DNA of 64,000 nt from Patagioenas fasciata (Eukaryota > Chordata > Aves > Columbiformes > Columbidae). The notes below the pieces were generated by a model, which saw nothing but the letters and a program-made list of their open reading frames with translations, searched no databases and was not told where the DNA came from. Numbering within the stretch: the first letter of the stretch is position 1; each line of letters starts with the position of its first letter. The stretch spans positions 118,899,001 through 118,963,000 of the forward strand of contig NC_092520.1 in the NCBI RefSeq assembly GCF_037038585.1, read 5' to 3'. Shown one piece after another: positions 48,901 through 59,500 of this stretch. A program made the translations under genes and the position numbers.

Positions 48901-51900
48901 ATTTACTTGTGGAACACAAGCTACATTCCCCATGATAACATAGCTGTTGCTATCAGCAGTGAGGGATTAAGAACTGCTGTTGCTGTGATTCAAAACCCTG
49001 TTTGCAAAGAGAGGTAAAATACTGTCATTTTACATGGGAAGGGTTAAAAAAAAAAACAAAAACAAAAACAAAAACAAATCAAAATCCTAACTTAACTCCT
49101 TTCCAGTTTCAAAAGGGAAACAGGACTGAAAAAAAATTATATATTTAAGATCTCTTAGGCTCTTTTGTGACCCCACTAGCCTAAGGGAAAGAAACAGTCA
49201 GTGATTCAGGATGGCCCAGCTAATACGTTTTCCCTGCAAAAACGATTTTTCTACTACTCCACCATCATTTTCTGCTGCAGCTTCCACGGAGACAGGAAAC
49301 TGCAAAGTCCAGGCTTCATGCTGAGCCAGACATCTAAATGCCTCCCACCCTGCTACTCCCACCACAGTCCACCGCTTAGGCCTGAGAGACCCTCCTGTGT
49401 AGATTTAAGTCCGTGAAGGGCAACACCACAAATGGCATGTGGCCAACAACATCAGAAGGGTCTGAAAAACTGTTCTGACTTACACTACTGGTATGCCAGT
49501 AACCTTAACACAATTCATTTATTAAAAGTAAATGCCAAAGCTAATCAGATAGCAGAATTTTTAAGTCACCATTTTGTGACAGCCTATAATCCAGAAGGGG
49601 AGCAGCAAGAAAGAGCCACCGTCTTGCTTTTGAAATTATGTAAAGAAATGCAATAGTCTGAAGAAGCATCGTCACAAGCTTGCCTCATTCTCACCTTCTT
49701 CTCCAGGGAGGAGAACAGGCTAAGCAGACCCCAGGTCTGATCCAGTAACACCCCTTCTGCAGTGAGGTAAACCCCTGGGGTAAGCCAGGCTCTGGGAACA
49801 GGATTTGGCATTTGTACTCTAACGCTGTACCCTCTTTCCCCATAGTAACACCAGATGACCTCACTCCACAGAGGCCACCCCTGCACTCACTTCAATTCTA
49901 AAGGACCTGGGAAGCAATTCAAGGCAGAGCAGCCCTCAGCTGCAGCCACCCGTCATTTTTTATAGGCCACCACAGAGGACCATGGCACATACAGAAACGT
50001 ACTGTGAAGAGTCTGACAGATACAGTAACTTGCTTGTTGGCCACAGTACCAATAAAGAGTCCTTATTTGGAGAGAGAGCCCAGGTAATTGGGTTGGGCTG
50101 GAGATGGTTGAGAAGTGGAAAAAAGCCTATGTATCCACATGAAATTTAACCGAGAAAGCCAGGCTTACTGGCATGAAAGAAAAATTAATGTATGAAGACC
50201 ATGAGCAAAAATATTCCCAAACAGCTATTTATAGCTTTGACCTTTTAGATTTTCTGCATCACAAACTCAAGAAACAGCCTGCTGCCTGGCAAGCTGAGGT
50301 GAATGGAAGGAGAGCAATGCCAACTTGTTAAAGAGAGCCCTTGCTTAAGAGATGCTGTCAGCCTGGAATTTTAAATTTCTGTCTAATAGATATTAAACAA
50401 CTATTGCTACAAAAAAAACCTGTGGAATTATAACATGGTTTTGGGAAGGGTGTGTGGCAGGGTCTCTTTTCAGCCTTTGCTTTACAGCTTAGTCACCACT
50501 TGGTGCATAAATAATCAATTTCAATGCTCTGCTGACAAGAGCATTTCATGTAATACACTCTCCAGCATATGCTTTTCGAGGGCTTGAAAGAAGTGCTTGC
50601 TTCTAGCAGAAGGGAAGGAAAAACTGGAAGGTATAGTCAAGAGTCTCACATACAAACAGTAGACATTATTACTGTCAGCTTGCACTCCCTTTCCCAGAAT
50701 TTGTTTTCTTCCCCCCTCAAGGTTCTTTTAAATATTGCACTTGGGACACTCCTCCAGAATAGGACATATTGTAAGGTTTGAGGGGTTTGGCTGGGTTTTT
50801 TTTCTTTTCCGGGAAGGGGATCTTAAATGAAAGGTGACAAAAAGATGCCACTATTACTGGAAGGATAATGTTATGAAATACATTTTTTTAATTCTAAGTG
50901 TATATTCCAGATTTTGTTTTTCAAAGCTGCATATTCTCAAGCATTAAGGGGCTCAAGGTTTTGTCTTGGAACAGGTAGAAAGCAACAAAGACGACCTTAA
51001 GAGCAGGAACTGAAAACATCGCTCATTTTGATTCCTAGAAGTTAAGTAAACAGACTACCTGTATGCTATATACACAGATCACATCTTCATAATTACTGCT
51101 TATACTGTACACATGCAAAAAAAGACAGTATGGAGCAGAGGCAAAGAAAACAGTAATAGGACAATCCCTAAGAAGAAGAGATCCAGGAGGAGAGTTGGAT
51201 GGCTGGGCTGAAAGAAGGGTTGGGAAGAGATCGGCACTGATGTGTATCTGAAACAGCAACAATTCTGGCAGCGTATGTGTGTCAGTTCCCATTTGCCCAG
51301 CTTGGCTAGAAAAAAAGCAACTGCCTAAACAGCCATGAGCAACAATTGCAAGACCTCAGTAGCCACAAGCTGGTTTACGATTAAAATTCTTACAGAACCA
51401 TAATCCCCAGACCAACATTTTAAAGGCAAAAAGCACAGCAGGCTTAACCATCTAGGTGGCTGTAAATAAAACACTATGTAGCTAGTTCCAGCCAATTTTG
51501 CTTTTATTGAAACATTCATGCAAGATTCTCTCTTAAAAACAAATCAGCGAATTTTCTTCAATTAACTTGTGATAAAAATAAAGCTTTGAAAGAAAGGACA
51601 TGTTCTGTACCATTTACCTTGTTCTTACCAAATCAAACAGTATTTAGAAAAGAAACATCCAGTACGTTTGCTGAATAGCTTTTGCTGCATGATAACAACC
51701 TCTTTATTTTATGCAACCTCTTACAGTAGTATCTAAGTAGGCAAAAAGCTGCAGGTATAGTACACAAAACCACTTCTGGGACATAACTCTCAGCTTTAAA
51801 TTCTGGAGAAGTGAGTTTTGTCAGGTTTTTTTTTTTTCAGTAACCTCAGGCATCAACAGTCATCCTAGCATGTTGAACGACTCATCCAGAGGCAACATGA

Positions 51901-53865
51901 TAGCAAGTAAGTGGAATTAGCTACAAAAAAGAGTTTTCCCATTTGAAGTTATTATCTGACTTCAGCCCTTAAAAAAGCAAGCATCAAATCTGAAGGCAAA
52001 CGAATCCTCCCCAAAAAGGGCTACCAGTGGAATGGCTGCCAAGATGGATTTGAGCACTGGATTGTGCATAAATGGCAATTTGTTCAATTGGTGAATACAG
52101 ATCAAGTGACAGTGGTGATGGGTGTAGACATCCTAACAGGTAGGGATAGCAGAGAAAAAAAGCTTTATTGAAGGTAAAAGGCCAAGAGTGAGAAAGTGGC
52201 AGAAGAGCAGCAAGCACATATCCTGCCCACTGAAGTGTCCCACTGTATTATATCAAAGCAGAAAAAGTCTCCTTTCCATACACACACGAACCACTTCTGT
52301 CTGTGGCATGCTCTCAAATCATAAGACCATCCCAGCTTTTTCCATTTCAAAAGGTCACTAAATTTCAGGGGAAGAAGGAACTACATGTTACTGTCTGTAA
52401 ATGCAGTAAGTCAGTGTGGGACATAAAACACCAGAGCTCCTATAATACTCACACAGTGGGGAAAACTCAGTTGCACGAGAAGTTGACAGGTAACAAAAGG
52501 AGTCACTGACACTGGTTCAAAGCTCATGATTTCAAGGCTTAGAAACATGAAAACTGCACGACAAAAATCTACCAGCGACCAATCTTTAACCCTGGTTCTT
52601 ACCTCAGCAGGTTTCTTTTGTTCATTTGCTGGTGTTTTTGACTTGCTCCTGTATTTAGAACAAGAAGAAAAGGAAGTAGAAGGACCTGTTAAAAAAAAAA
52701 AAATAGAACTATCATAGCTTGTTTCAATTCATTTATTTTTTCAGTAAAACACAAGGCACTCCAGTCTCTTGAATTATCATAATCTTTTGACAAGACGTGG
52801 GCAAAAAAAAAACCTCTTAGGCAGTCCGTAGGCTTGATTACAGTTCCTCCTGTTCCACTCATTCTTAGTAAAAAACACAGCACATTGAGCTTCTGGGTAC
52901 ATCCTGCTCTGCCCAACATAAGCATGAGCAAACAGAAACAAGCAGGTAGGTCACTTTCTATCATTTCCTTTCTAACAAAGTGGAAAGAAGAACAAAACTG
53001 AGGAAAGAGGTTGCAAGTGCTAGGAAAAACAAAAAAGCAATGATGCTAAAGCATGATGATGAGAGATGCAAAAAAATCATAGTGTGATGTCTAGACATTT
53101 CTGGGCAAAATGTTTAGTACAGGATACGTTAATGACTTGCAACAAATGTGACAATGAATCATCATTATGATTAGAGTTATTAGATAAGCACAGGTTTATA
53201 AGACAAAAACAAGACCCTGTCAAACAGGGTTTGTTTTTTTTTCTGCAGAAAGAATGGGAAGATGCGACCTCAGGCAAATGTGTGCCAAGGAATATTTAAA
53301 ACATAACTTTAATGAATTGTATAACAGACCAAAGTGGAAAAGATCAAGAACCAGAATAAGACAACATAACGATCAATATACTTGTTGTAGCTCGGTCTTA
53401 CATCTGACTCTAACATATCAGTGCTCAAACAGCTTGCAACCCCCAGTAATTTTGAAGTTGAGGCTCTACATAAGTGCTAAGAGAACTCATTTTAACAAAG
53501 GAGTTACAAAATAGGACCCTGGACAGTAAGTTATCTCTTGAATTATAGATTTCTTTTTCCCAACTCTGAGAGGGAAAGACATACAAGTTTCTCTTCAAAT
53601 TCAAAGTAGACTCAAAACTTCCCCCAGATTACAGGATCTTTCGCCTCATTTTTCTCCCGTAACAGGATTCAGAACACCAAAGACGGCAGAATGCAAAAAT
53701 AAATCAGGCAACAAGCATTTTTTTAATTATAAGAGGTGAAACGGTTTGCCCTAAAACCACAGAAGGAAACCACAAGGGGGTGACAGACCAAAGAAAAACT
53801 AGTAGGTATTACTTACTCTCATTGTCTGAACTGTCACTGGTGCTTAGATGCCTGTGGCGTTTCAT
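21097..53865 (-). CDS. JADE3: JADE3 (PHF16) PHD-finger protein, complete coding sequence
   Basis: Ten coding exons join in frame: 53865-53817, 52685-52603, 42591-42434, 40592-40402, 38561-38350, 34046-33879, 28100-27984, 27526-27053, 23605-23488 and 21989-21097. They total 2463 nt, giving 820 residues and a TGA stop, against about 823 in human JADE3. JADE proteins are nuclear scaffolds that join HBO1 (KAT7) with ING4/5 and MEAF6 and direct histone H4/H3 acetylation. Seen in order: an N-terminal basic/serine segment; an EPL1-like domain (about 45-200); a first PHD finger (about 203-250, ICDVC...CDKC...CVHQACYG); an extended zinc knuckle/PHD2 (about 255-370, ending KFKSYCLKH); a helical segment with [16 protein letters not shown]; and a serine-rich C-terminal tail with an acidic [11 protein letters not shown] patch. 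JADE3 rather than JADE1/2 is chosen from near-identity across the tail and from its RGN neighbour. Confidence 0.97.
21990..23487. other. JADE3: JADE3 intron before the last exon: nothing recognised
   Basis: Unique AT-rich intron sequence lying between the exon at 23605-23488 and the last exon. Short ORFs only. Confidence 0.75.
23488..23605 (-). CDS. JADE3: JADE3 ninth coding exon (residues 485-523)
   Basis: The acceptor CCTCCTTAG and donor GTAATC bound 118 bases. The translation [20 protein letters not shown] then [17 protein letters not shown] is a predicted helical/coiled-coil stretch following the HBO1-complex region. The terminal G of the exon completes a glycine with the next exon. Confidence 0.95.
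24213..24444 (+). mobile_element. CR1 LINE fragment with internal deletion
   Basis: The sequence starts inside CR1 ORF2 ('GAGGTTCAACAAGGCCAAGT', 'GTCCTGCACCTGGGTC') and after about 24340 jumps to the 3' end ('GACCTTTAAAGGTCTCTTCC', 'GTGAGTCTATGGTTCTA'). A large internal part of the element is missing. It sits in a JADE3 intron. Confidence 0.85.
24749..25484 (-). mobile_element. CR1 LINE 3' fragment, about 0.73 kb
   Basis: The reverse complement covers the CR1 3' UTR and the end of ORF2. The broken translations on the minus strand resemble the RT C-terminus, for example '[17 protein letters not shown]' and 'LERVQRRAM'. The 3' end is at 24749 with an 'AGAATCACAGATTAATTTAG' start. Several frameshifts show it is dead. 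Confidence 0.92.
25485..27052. other. JADE3: JADE3 intron: nothing recognised beyond CR1
   Basis: Unique intron sequence to the left of the exon at 27053-27526, with short T and A runs and no coding or RNA features. Confidence 0.75.
27053..27526 (-). CDS. JADE3: JADE3 eighth coding exon (residues 327-484)
   Basis: The acceptor TTTTGTCTGTAG and donor GTAAGA bound 474 bases (158 codons). It starts [18 protein letters not shown] and includes FKSYCLKH, the end of PHD2. It continues through a charged linker to [40 protein letters not shown] and the [13 protein letters not shown] helix. Confidence 0.97.
27984..28100 (-). CDS. JADE3: JADE3 seventh coding exon, PHD2 middle (residues 288-326)
   Basis: The acceptor TTTTTATAG and donor GTATGT bound 117 bases (39 codons, phase 0-0). 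The exon encodes [20 protein letters not shown], then [17 protein letters not shown] with two CxxC-type zinc pairs. It was found by reading the reverse strand, since no long open frame marks it. Confidence 0.95.
28400..28496. repeat. G/T-rich low-complexity tract
   Basis: Runs of GTGTGT, GGTTGGTTGGGG and GTTT units lie in the JADE3 intron upstream of the exon at 28100. On the transcribed strand this is C/A-rich. Confidence 0.75.
29531..29554. repeat. Poly-T tract
   Basis: A T homopolymer followed by C's in a JADE3 intron. Confidence 0.85.
32459..32676 (-). mobile_element. CR1 LINE 3' fragment
   Basis: 'TAGAATCTTAGAATCATTTC' opens the reversed CR1 tail, followed by 'CATCTCCAGGGATGGTGACT' and 'CTTCCCTGGGCAGCCTGTTC'. 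It ends at a C-run near 32672-32682. It lies in the JADE3 intron downstream of the exon at 33879-34046. Confidence 0.9.
32788..32808. repeat. Poly-A tract
   Basis: An A homopolymer between two CR1 fragments in a JADE3 intron. Confidence 0.85.
32931..33121 (-). mobile_element. CR1 LINE 3' fragment, young subfamily
   Basis: 'TACAGAATCACAGAATGCTA' is followed by the same body as 4819-5035 and as the reversed 3' end of 36379-38078. It is inserted about 250 bases from the preceding CR1 and next to a long A-run at 32788-32808. Confidence 0.92.
33486..33503. repeat. Poly-A tract
   Basis: An A homopolymer in the JADE3 intron downstream of the exon at 33879. Confidence 0.85.
33879..34046 (-). CDS. 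JADE3: JADE3 sixth coding exon, end of PHD1 and start of PHD2 (residues 232-287)
   Basis: This 168-base exon (56 codons, phase 0-0) follows the acceptor TTCAAG and ends before GTAAAA. It reads [15 protein letters not shown] then CVLGIHPQC and [15 protein letters not shown], finishing PHD1 and opening the extended zinc-knuckle/PHD2 module. It is flanked on both sides by CR1 elements in opposite orientation. Skipping it would keep frame but destroy both zinc modules. Confidence 0.96.
34047..36378. other. JADE3: JADE3 intron with a CpG-rich patch
   Basis: Mostly AT-rich. 35620-35920 is notably GC/CpG-rich, with ORFs on both strands but no recognisable product. Confidence 0.6.
36379..38078 (+). 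mobile_element. CR1 LINE with uninterrupted reverse-transcriptase ORF, 5' truncated
   Basis: The 3' half of a CR1 element lies antisense to JADE3 in the intron between the exons at 34046 and 38350. An open frame runs 36385-37995 (536 codons; its first codon is TTG, so there is no true ORF2 start). It carries reverse-transcriptase landmarks: [46 protein letters not shown] and the catalytic FADD at residues 270-273. The endonuclease and ORF1 are missing, so it cannot move by itself. The tail ends with a repeated 'ATACTGTGA'. The lack of stops over 1.6 kb marks it as the youngest CR1 in the window. Confidence 0.96.
38350..38561 (-). CDS. JADE3: JADE3 fifth coding exon, first half of PHD1 (residues 161-231)
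   Basis: The acceptor TTGCAG and donor GTTAGT bound 212 bases. The translation includes [19 protein letters not shown] and the first zinc-binding cysteines, ICDVC...FCDKC and CVHQ, of the histone-reading PHD finger. The PHD is completed by the next exon. Confidence 0.96.
38562..40401. other. JADE3: JADE3 intron: only an old CR1
   Basis: Apart from the diverged CR1 at 39580-39740 I see nothing beyond unique intron sequence. Confidence 0.7.
39580..39740 (-). mobile_element. Old CR1 LINE fragment
   Basis: 'ATTACAGAATCATTCAGGTG' and 'GGAGGGGACTGTCAGAGAG' followed by 'CAAATTCTCCATGGATGGAG' weakly match a reversed CR1 3' end. It is diverged and its limits are approximate. Confidence 0.6.
40402..40592 (-). 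CDS. JADE3: JADE3 fourth coding exon (residues 97-161)
   Basis: The acceptor TACTTTAG is preceded by a long T-run on the coding strand (A-run 40600-40618). The donor after ATGG is GTAATT. The 191 bases encode [20 protein letters not shown] and then [19 protein letters not shown], the EPL1-like core of the JADE family. Confidence 0.96.
40593..42433. other. JADE3: JADE3 intron: nothing recognised
   Basis: An A-run beside the acceptor at 40592 acts as its polypyrimidine tract on the coding strand. The rest is unique. Confidence 0.7.
42434..42591 (-). CDS. JADE3: JADE3 third coding exon (residues 45-96)
   Basis: The acceptor TTTCTTGCAG and donor GTAATG bound 158 bases encoding [17 protein letters not shown], then [20 protein letters not shown]. 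This is the beginning of the conserved JADE N-terminal (EPL1-like) region that contacts HBO1. The true frame differs from the longest open frame across this exon. Confidence 0.95.
44517..44532. repeat. Poly-T tract
   Basis: A T homopolymer in the large JADE3 intron. Confidence 0.85.
49050..49078. repeat. (CAAAAA)n simple repeat
   Basis: Four to five tandem hexamer units in the large JADE3 intron, possibly polymorphic. Confidence 0.85.
52603..52685 (-). CDS. JADE3: JADE3 second coding exon (residues 17-44)
   Basis: The exon runs from a polypyrimidine tract (the A-run at 52690-52702 on the plus strand) and acceptor TTAACAG to the donor GTAAGA. Its 83 bases encode [16 protein letters not shown] and then EQKKPAE. 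It is small and was assembled by hand. The join restores ...DNES-PSTSF... as in mammals. Confidence 0.94.
52686..53816. other. JADE3: JADE3 first coding intron: nothing recognised
   Basis: Short intron of unique sequence with an A-run next to the acceptor at 52685. Confidence 0.75.
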
Positions 53866-53876
53866 CCTGACGCATC
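53817..53876 (-). CDS. JADE3: JADE3 first coding exon (residues 1-16)
   Basis: The acceptor CCGTCTAG is followed by 11 bases of 5' UTR and the ATG at 53865-53863, with A at -3. It encodes [16 protein letters not shown] and the first base of S17, then the donor GTAAGT. Family N-termini begin MKRHR, which fixes the start. A second, out-of-frame ATG lies 10 bases upstream (see the uORF entry). Confidence 0.95.
53834..53875 (-). other. Overlapping upstream ORF at the JADE3 start
   Basis: An ATG at 53875-53873, the second base of the exon, opens a 13-codon frame ending in TGA at 53836-53834. It overlaps the true start in the +1 frame. Its -3 base lies in an upstream exon I cannot see, so its strength is unknown. 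Ribosomes using it would read past the JADE3 ATG. Confidence 0.6.
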
Positions 53877-56474
53877 CTAGACGGAAAAAAAAAGTTGATG
53901 GCAACCATTCTACCAGAAAATCACCGGCTGCTGGCTGACGCCAAGCTCTTTGCACCAAAGGCAAAGCTCCTCTCTGAAGAGCTTTCAGGCACATAAATAA
54001 TCCCAGCTCAGCCACTACGTTTTATTTCTGCAAGCAACTATTAGACCACGATGTTACTTGTGAAACAGAGCACCTTCAAGACCAGCATGCCTCTGCTGGG
54101 CAGAGCTGGCTTGAAATTTTGCAGAAAGGAGCGCAACCCGCCAGCTGAATCCTGGCAGGGCGTGAGCACAGCTCTGCTCTCGAAGGAGACTCGGTGTCCC
54201 ATCTGTTCAGCCAGAGGAAGAGTTGCCATGGTGGCAGTCGCTAACTGAGAGGCGGGTGGAGGCCAGGAAATAAGGTGGATGCACGGCAAGGCACGAATTT
54301 AGATATATAATCTTAAAAAAGGAATACAAAAAAACCCCAAAGGCATCCATGCAAAACAATAGGCAGATTTAGAAATAGGGACAATCATAGAAAACGGTGC
54401 CTTGTGACATTTAATTTACATCATCTGATCACCTCTTAGTTCACAATAAATGTAGGGTTTAGAAGTTTGAGAAGTGATCGAGGGTGTTGGTAAAAAATAA
54501 TTCTGTGGTCCTGCACCAGTTCCATTAAAAAAATAAAAAAGGTACTGAGTTTTTTGAAATTGATTTTTGAACATGTAACACATGAAGAGAATGGTGAAGA
54601 CGAAAATTCTGCACCACTACTTAATAAAAGAAAGATCAAAACAGTAATCAGCTATATACTCTGAACAAGTGCCAACAGAAGCCCATACACATTCTTACAG
54701 GCCCTGTCATTCCATAATATCCAATGTCACATTTGTTAAGAACCAATAACAGTTTACAATTAATATCAGTGAATTAAAATAATTTTTATATTTTTTAATA
54801 GATTGAATAAGCAAATCATTAGAGAAATTAAGTACAAAACAATTCTGCAAGAATAGACTTCTTCTATTTTAAGCAGAAGACAGGCACAGCAGGTTACAGA
54901 CCAAAGTACCCTATCCTGGACAGACAAACCTGAAATGCCTGCAGTATTAGAAGTGCCAGCCTGGCTGCACCTCAAACTTACACAGCTTCATTTCTTAAAC
55001 AAAACAAACCCACTTGCTGTTAAAAAAAGCAACACAGCTAAATATCCCATTTGATAAATCCTTCACGTTAGCTACTGTACAATGGGTCTTATGATTATCC
55101 AAGGACCATGAGATAAACAAGATTTCCAGCTATGAAAAACCTGTCCAAAGGCTTTGAAGAGATTACAATGGAATTGTTTCCAGCACAATTGTCTAATTTA
55201 GTGGAAATTTTCAGCAGCCTTTATATCTAAGAGAGTGAGTTTACTGAATTTAAATGCAATGATCACTCAAAATTTAAAACAATCCTTTTGACCTGTTAGA
55301 CATTGCCCACACTCCTGGAAGCTGACAAAGGAAGCAACGCACACAGTTTTCAAGCAGGTAGATACAGAACTTGAGTCAGGTATTTAGCCTGGAGAGGAAG
55401 GACAGAGGGACACAGTGGTCAACAGGGTGGGACATCAGAAGCTATCATTTGTATCACTTTCAGTAACCTATAAACTGTTACATAACAATCAATTTTACAT
55501 TGACTGACCTCCCAGCTCAAGCAGCCTGGGGGAGGCAAGGCAGCCACGCTGTGTACAACAACCAGCGTCCAACAGAAAAGCAACATCAAAAACAAAATAA
55601 CCAAAACACTACAGGACTTCACTTCCAGATAGTAATGTAACACGGGTTGTGCAGGCACCGGTCAGATTGGAGAAACTTCCACAAATCTCTTAGGCAAAAG
55701 CTGTTTGACAGGTACAGAAGGCACTTAGGCCAGAAGAGCTTGGTTTTGTGCGTGCTTTGGGGGCACCAGCTGCCAAAGAGTGAGGGGAAGACTGGTAGAT
55801 TACTTTCATTTTGCCAGCTTGTATAGTTTAAAGCATGGACTTTTGATTAAAAGCAAATAAAATGTCATTGTAAAGCCATGCTGTACTCCAGCAGCCAAAT
55901 CCAGCCCTCTGGAGCACACAACCCTCCTTCGAAAGGAGCAGGTTCTGCCCAGGGCAACCAGTAGCCTTCAGCTCAGAACAGCCCTGGCTTACAGACAACC
56001 AGGCATGTTACAAGACCTTGGGAGATGCTGAAAAGATGCATCTAGGTATGCTGAGCAATACTGTTCATTTCTGTTTCTCAGAAAGAAATGCAAGTGCTTG
56101 CTCCTTGCTTTATTTTCAAATAAATTTTTGAGCAGTTAACAAAAGGTGCTGAAAGCTTATGGCAAGCAATTCTCATCTATTACAGTCTATATAAACATGC
56201 AGCAGTAAAATCTTTTCACTCCATACTAAAGATGGCTACCTGCAGAGCACAACATGAGCGTTCAATTAAAGCAGGGTCAAACACAGGGCTGAGAGAGACA
56301 ACTGCAGGAGGGAACACCCAGGAAACCTGGACTTCTGCCTGGGCAATGGGGAAAGCAGAGAGGAGGTGGCTACTCCAAGGACAGCTTCCACAGAAATGGC
56401 ACGTGTAATGAGAACTTCAGAAGAGAAAGCGCACCTCTGCCATAGGAGGAAAAATAAACTAACCAAAACTAAAA

Positions 56475-56513
56475 AAGTAAATAAATAAAAATTAAATAAA
56501 TAAATAAATAAAT
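56475..56513. repeat. (AAAT)n tetranucleotide microsatellite
   Basis: Several interrupted AAAT/TAAA units, the last five perfect. A likely variable microsatellite upstream of the JADE3 start exon. Confidence 0.9.
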
Positions 56514-59500
56514 AGAAGGAGAAAAGTTGTATTTGAGAAGTGAATTTACAGCAGCTCAGGCAAGAGATTTACACCTCCATCACAGCAGACAGAAACAGAA
56601 AAAGCACTCAACCAGGGTAAAAGCCTCAAATAGTAATAACACTGGATTCCTGCCTGAGTTTTTTGCAGCAATATTAGCTACAACAACAGCAAATAAGAGC
56701 CCACAGAGCTACAACAAATCACAGGTGTGCTGTGTTCAGTACGACAGGTTATTAAAGTCACCAACACGCTACAGTCTGGCTGTGTGGCCACACGCAATGC
56801 AGGAGTAGCAGCCTCAGCATCATCTCACAGGATCACCTCTGCAGGAGCCTTTGCTTTGGTCTTTAATCAGAGACTCCCTTGCTCTACCCTTGTATACTCT
56901 GGACTACCATACAACTTCCAGCTCACAGCCAGCCCACAGTGTGAGGGCTCATCAGAAAGGCTCATGAACAATGTCTCTGTTCTCCAGCCATTGCAGAGGT
57001 ATCACAAAGTAACATCCATTTGGTGGTAAAGCTCCTGTCTTGCTCCTTCACCTGCTTTTGCAGAATACAGGAGAATCAGCAGTTGCTCAGTCCACAAAGG
57101 CAGGAGATGCAAAGCCAGACCACACAACACGGAAACTTTCCCAATTTCAGTCCAATTCCCCCCAAAGCAGCCCAGCAACCTCCAGTTTGTCCCTCAGCTT
57201 CAGACAACGATACTATTAACTGAGTGATATGGTCCAGATCAACATTGCAAGCAACTCTGTGCCTTAATTCCTGCTCCTTGCACCACGTTCATGTTTCATC
57301 ACTTGCAAAGCCCTGTGAAGTTGAAGTAAAATTAAATTTTAAAAAATTATACACAAACATGTATATCTCTAAAAGAGCTAAATGTATCAAGAAAGGACAA
57401 TCCATGCATATCAAAAACCCAAAATAAACAAGCAGAACCAAAAATCTCACAGAAATGGGTATACTCATATATCCTACCTTTGCCCCTTTTCATCTCTGAA
57501 AACTATGGTGACACTAAAGCCTAAAATAAAGTAGCACAATTCTTTTTTTTCAACATGTGCATGAAGACTTAATGAAAAGGTGAAAAATAAATCCATGGGA
57601 CTGCTAGTGCCCTTTTCCTACCTCAGAGTATCAGTTATAATGAATGGCATGTGGCAACACTGAAAGAGAATCAACCAAATAGTTTTGTTTTGGATTTTTA
57701 TACACAAAATGAAGAAAATCAGCAATTTTATAAAAGATAAGAAATACTTTTTTCCACAGAATAGTTCAAAAGAAATTTAGAAAACAGCCTCAAACAGATG
57801 CTATTTATAAAGAGGAAAAGATATATGAAAAGATGAGTTGTCATTAGGAGCATGATGGAAACGCTGTACAGCGAGCAGCTAAAACCATCAGCCTCCTTCC
57901 CCTTCCTTTATCTTCATCCACGCATTTTGCAAAGAGGCACATTGAAAATTTTGTTTGAATTTTGAGAACTTAGTTTTTGCAGTTTAGAAAGTTTAAGCTT
58001 TTTAGAAGTTCCAATGTACAAGCTAAGAAAAACAAGGACGGTAGAGCAACTCAACACTGAAATGTTTTTGCAGAGCAGAAGAGGTAAGTGGTTCCAACCG
58101 CCCACAAAAAAGTCCCAAGAAAACCCCAGTTTCCCAGTCACCGAGTAATGATTCTCACTACCTTAAAAGGTAAGTAGGGCTGCTTTGGATGTGGATTTGA
58201 AATGTGCTCAAGCACAGATTACCTTAAAAATGGCAATTAAAACTAAGAACATAAGATGCCTTGATCTAAAGCTTTTTTCACCCTTTTTTTAAAAAAAAGA
58301 AAAATCCACAGAGGGACTAACAGCTGATTGATCACTGGTATGACAATATATATAAATTCCAAAGATGCTTACCTTCAGGGATTTTTTAAATGAAAATTAA
58401 AATGCACAAGTGACATTAAGAAATGACCATGTCATAAGCAGATATATTCAACTCTCCAGGAAATTATTGCAACAGAACATTTTCTGGCATCATTTTTAAT
58501 ATCAATTATCAGAGTGATTCCTAAACTTGAAGGATATTCTAAACCTGTTGCATTTCTGACTTGCCAAGCCACAGCTATGTGCATATCCCTGATCTGCTCA
58601 CAACAGCTTAAGACAAGAACCACAACTTAAAAATGAGAAAATCGGCCTCATTCCCAGCTGTCACTTAAACACCCAAACACAGGTCAAGATGCCCTGAAAC
58701 CCTTCAGGTGTTCAACCAAAAATAATCTCATGAAACACGCTCTCCTCAGCCACAGGCTGCAACATCAGGCTGCCAGCATTTCCCCAGCTTCCCAAACATT
58801 GGTAATTTTGCCCTGGAGTCAAAAATGATGCTGGATCCAGCATATCACTGCACTTCCAAGGACAGCCAGGAAAAAGCCACCTTGCACTCATGGCGTTGAA
58901 ATTAAACACAGATCCCAAGCTGAAAGTAATCAACATATCAGCCAGCACATGCCAGAATCTGACTGAAAGTATACCACCACTATTTCCAAAAATCTAGGAG
59001 AGATGTTTTGTAATTAACAATTTCTAAATTCTGTTTGTTCCTTTTTACTCATTCACAAATACCTGCACTGCTGAAGTGAACGAGAAACAGCCGCTTGCCT
59101 CTACCACCATGCTCTCCTCTCCCCAAGGAAAATCAATGTTGCCCTGACTTGAGGCACTTCCCATTTCTGAATAGCTGCTTATCTACCATGTGCTACTCAA
59201 AGAAGGCAAAAAATCATGGGTAAACAGAAGACAGTTAACAAAATTTCAGAGTCTTATTTCAAATCAAAACCCATTTCAAATACCTGCAGAAACAACAAGA
59301 GACATTTTTCCCTTTTCAGTTTGCAGAGTAAACAGCTAAATTTACCAAATGAACTATTAAGTTCATCCTCTTGCTCTGACAAAGTTCAGAGCATCCTCTT
59401 GCTCAGCAAAGCTCATCGGTAACAGAGTTAGCAGAAAGAAGGATGAAGAATCTCAGAGTCTGAATTTGCAGAGCATATTAGACAAGACATCAGTGACAAG

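Larger units (their letters stand above)
42592..52602. other. JADE3: Large JADE3 intron (about 10 kb)
   Basis: Almost free of CR1. It contains the hexamer repeat at 49050-49078 and a poly-T at 44517. 43330-43720 is AT-rich with TAATTAA-type motifs and resembles a conserved noncoding element. No exon with coding support was found. Confidence 0.6.

Noticed and set aside
53809..54015. JADE3 start further upstream at the first in-frame start codon of the ORF (54015)
   Set aside because: The sequence upstream of 53876 is intronic: a pyrimidine tract and CTAG acceptor precede the exon, and the family N-terminus begins at MKRHR.
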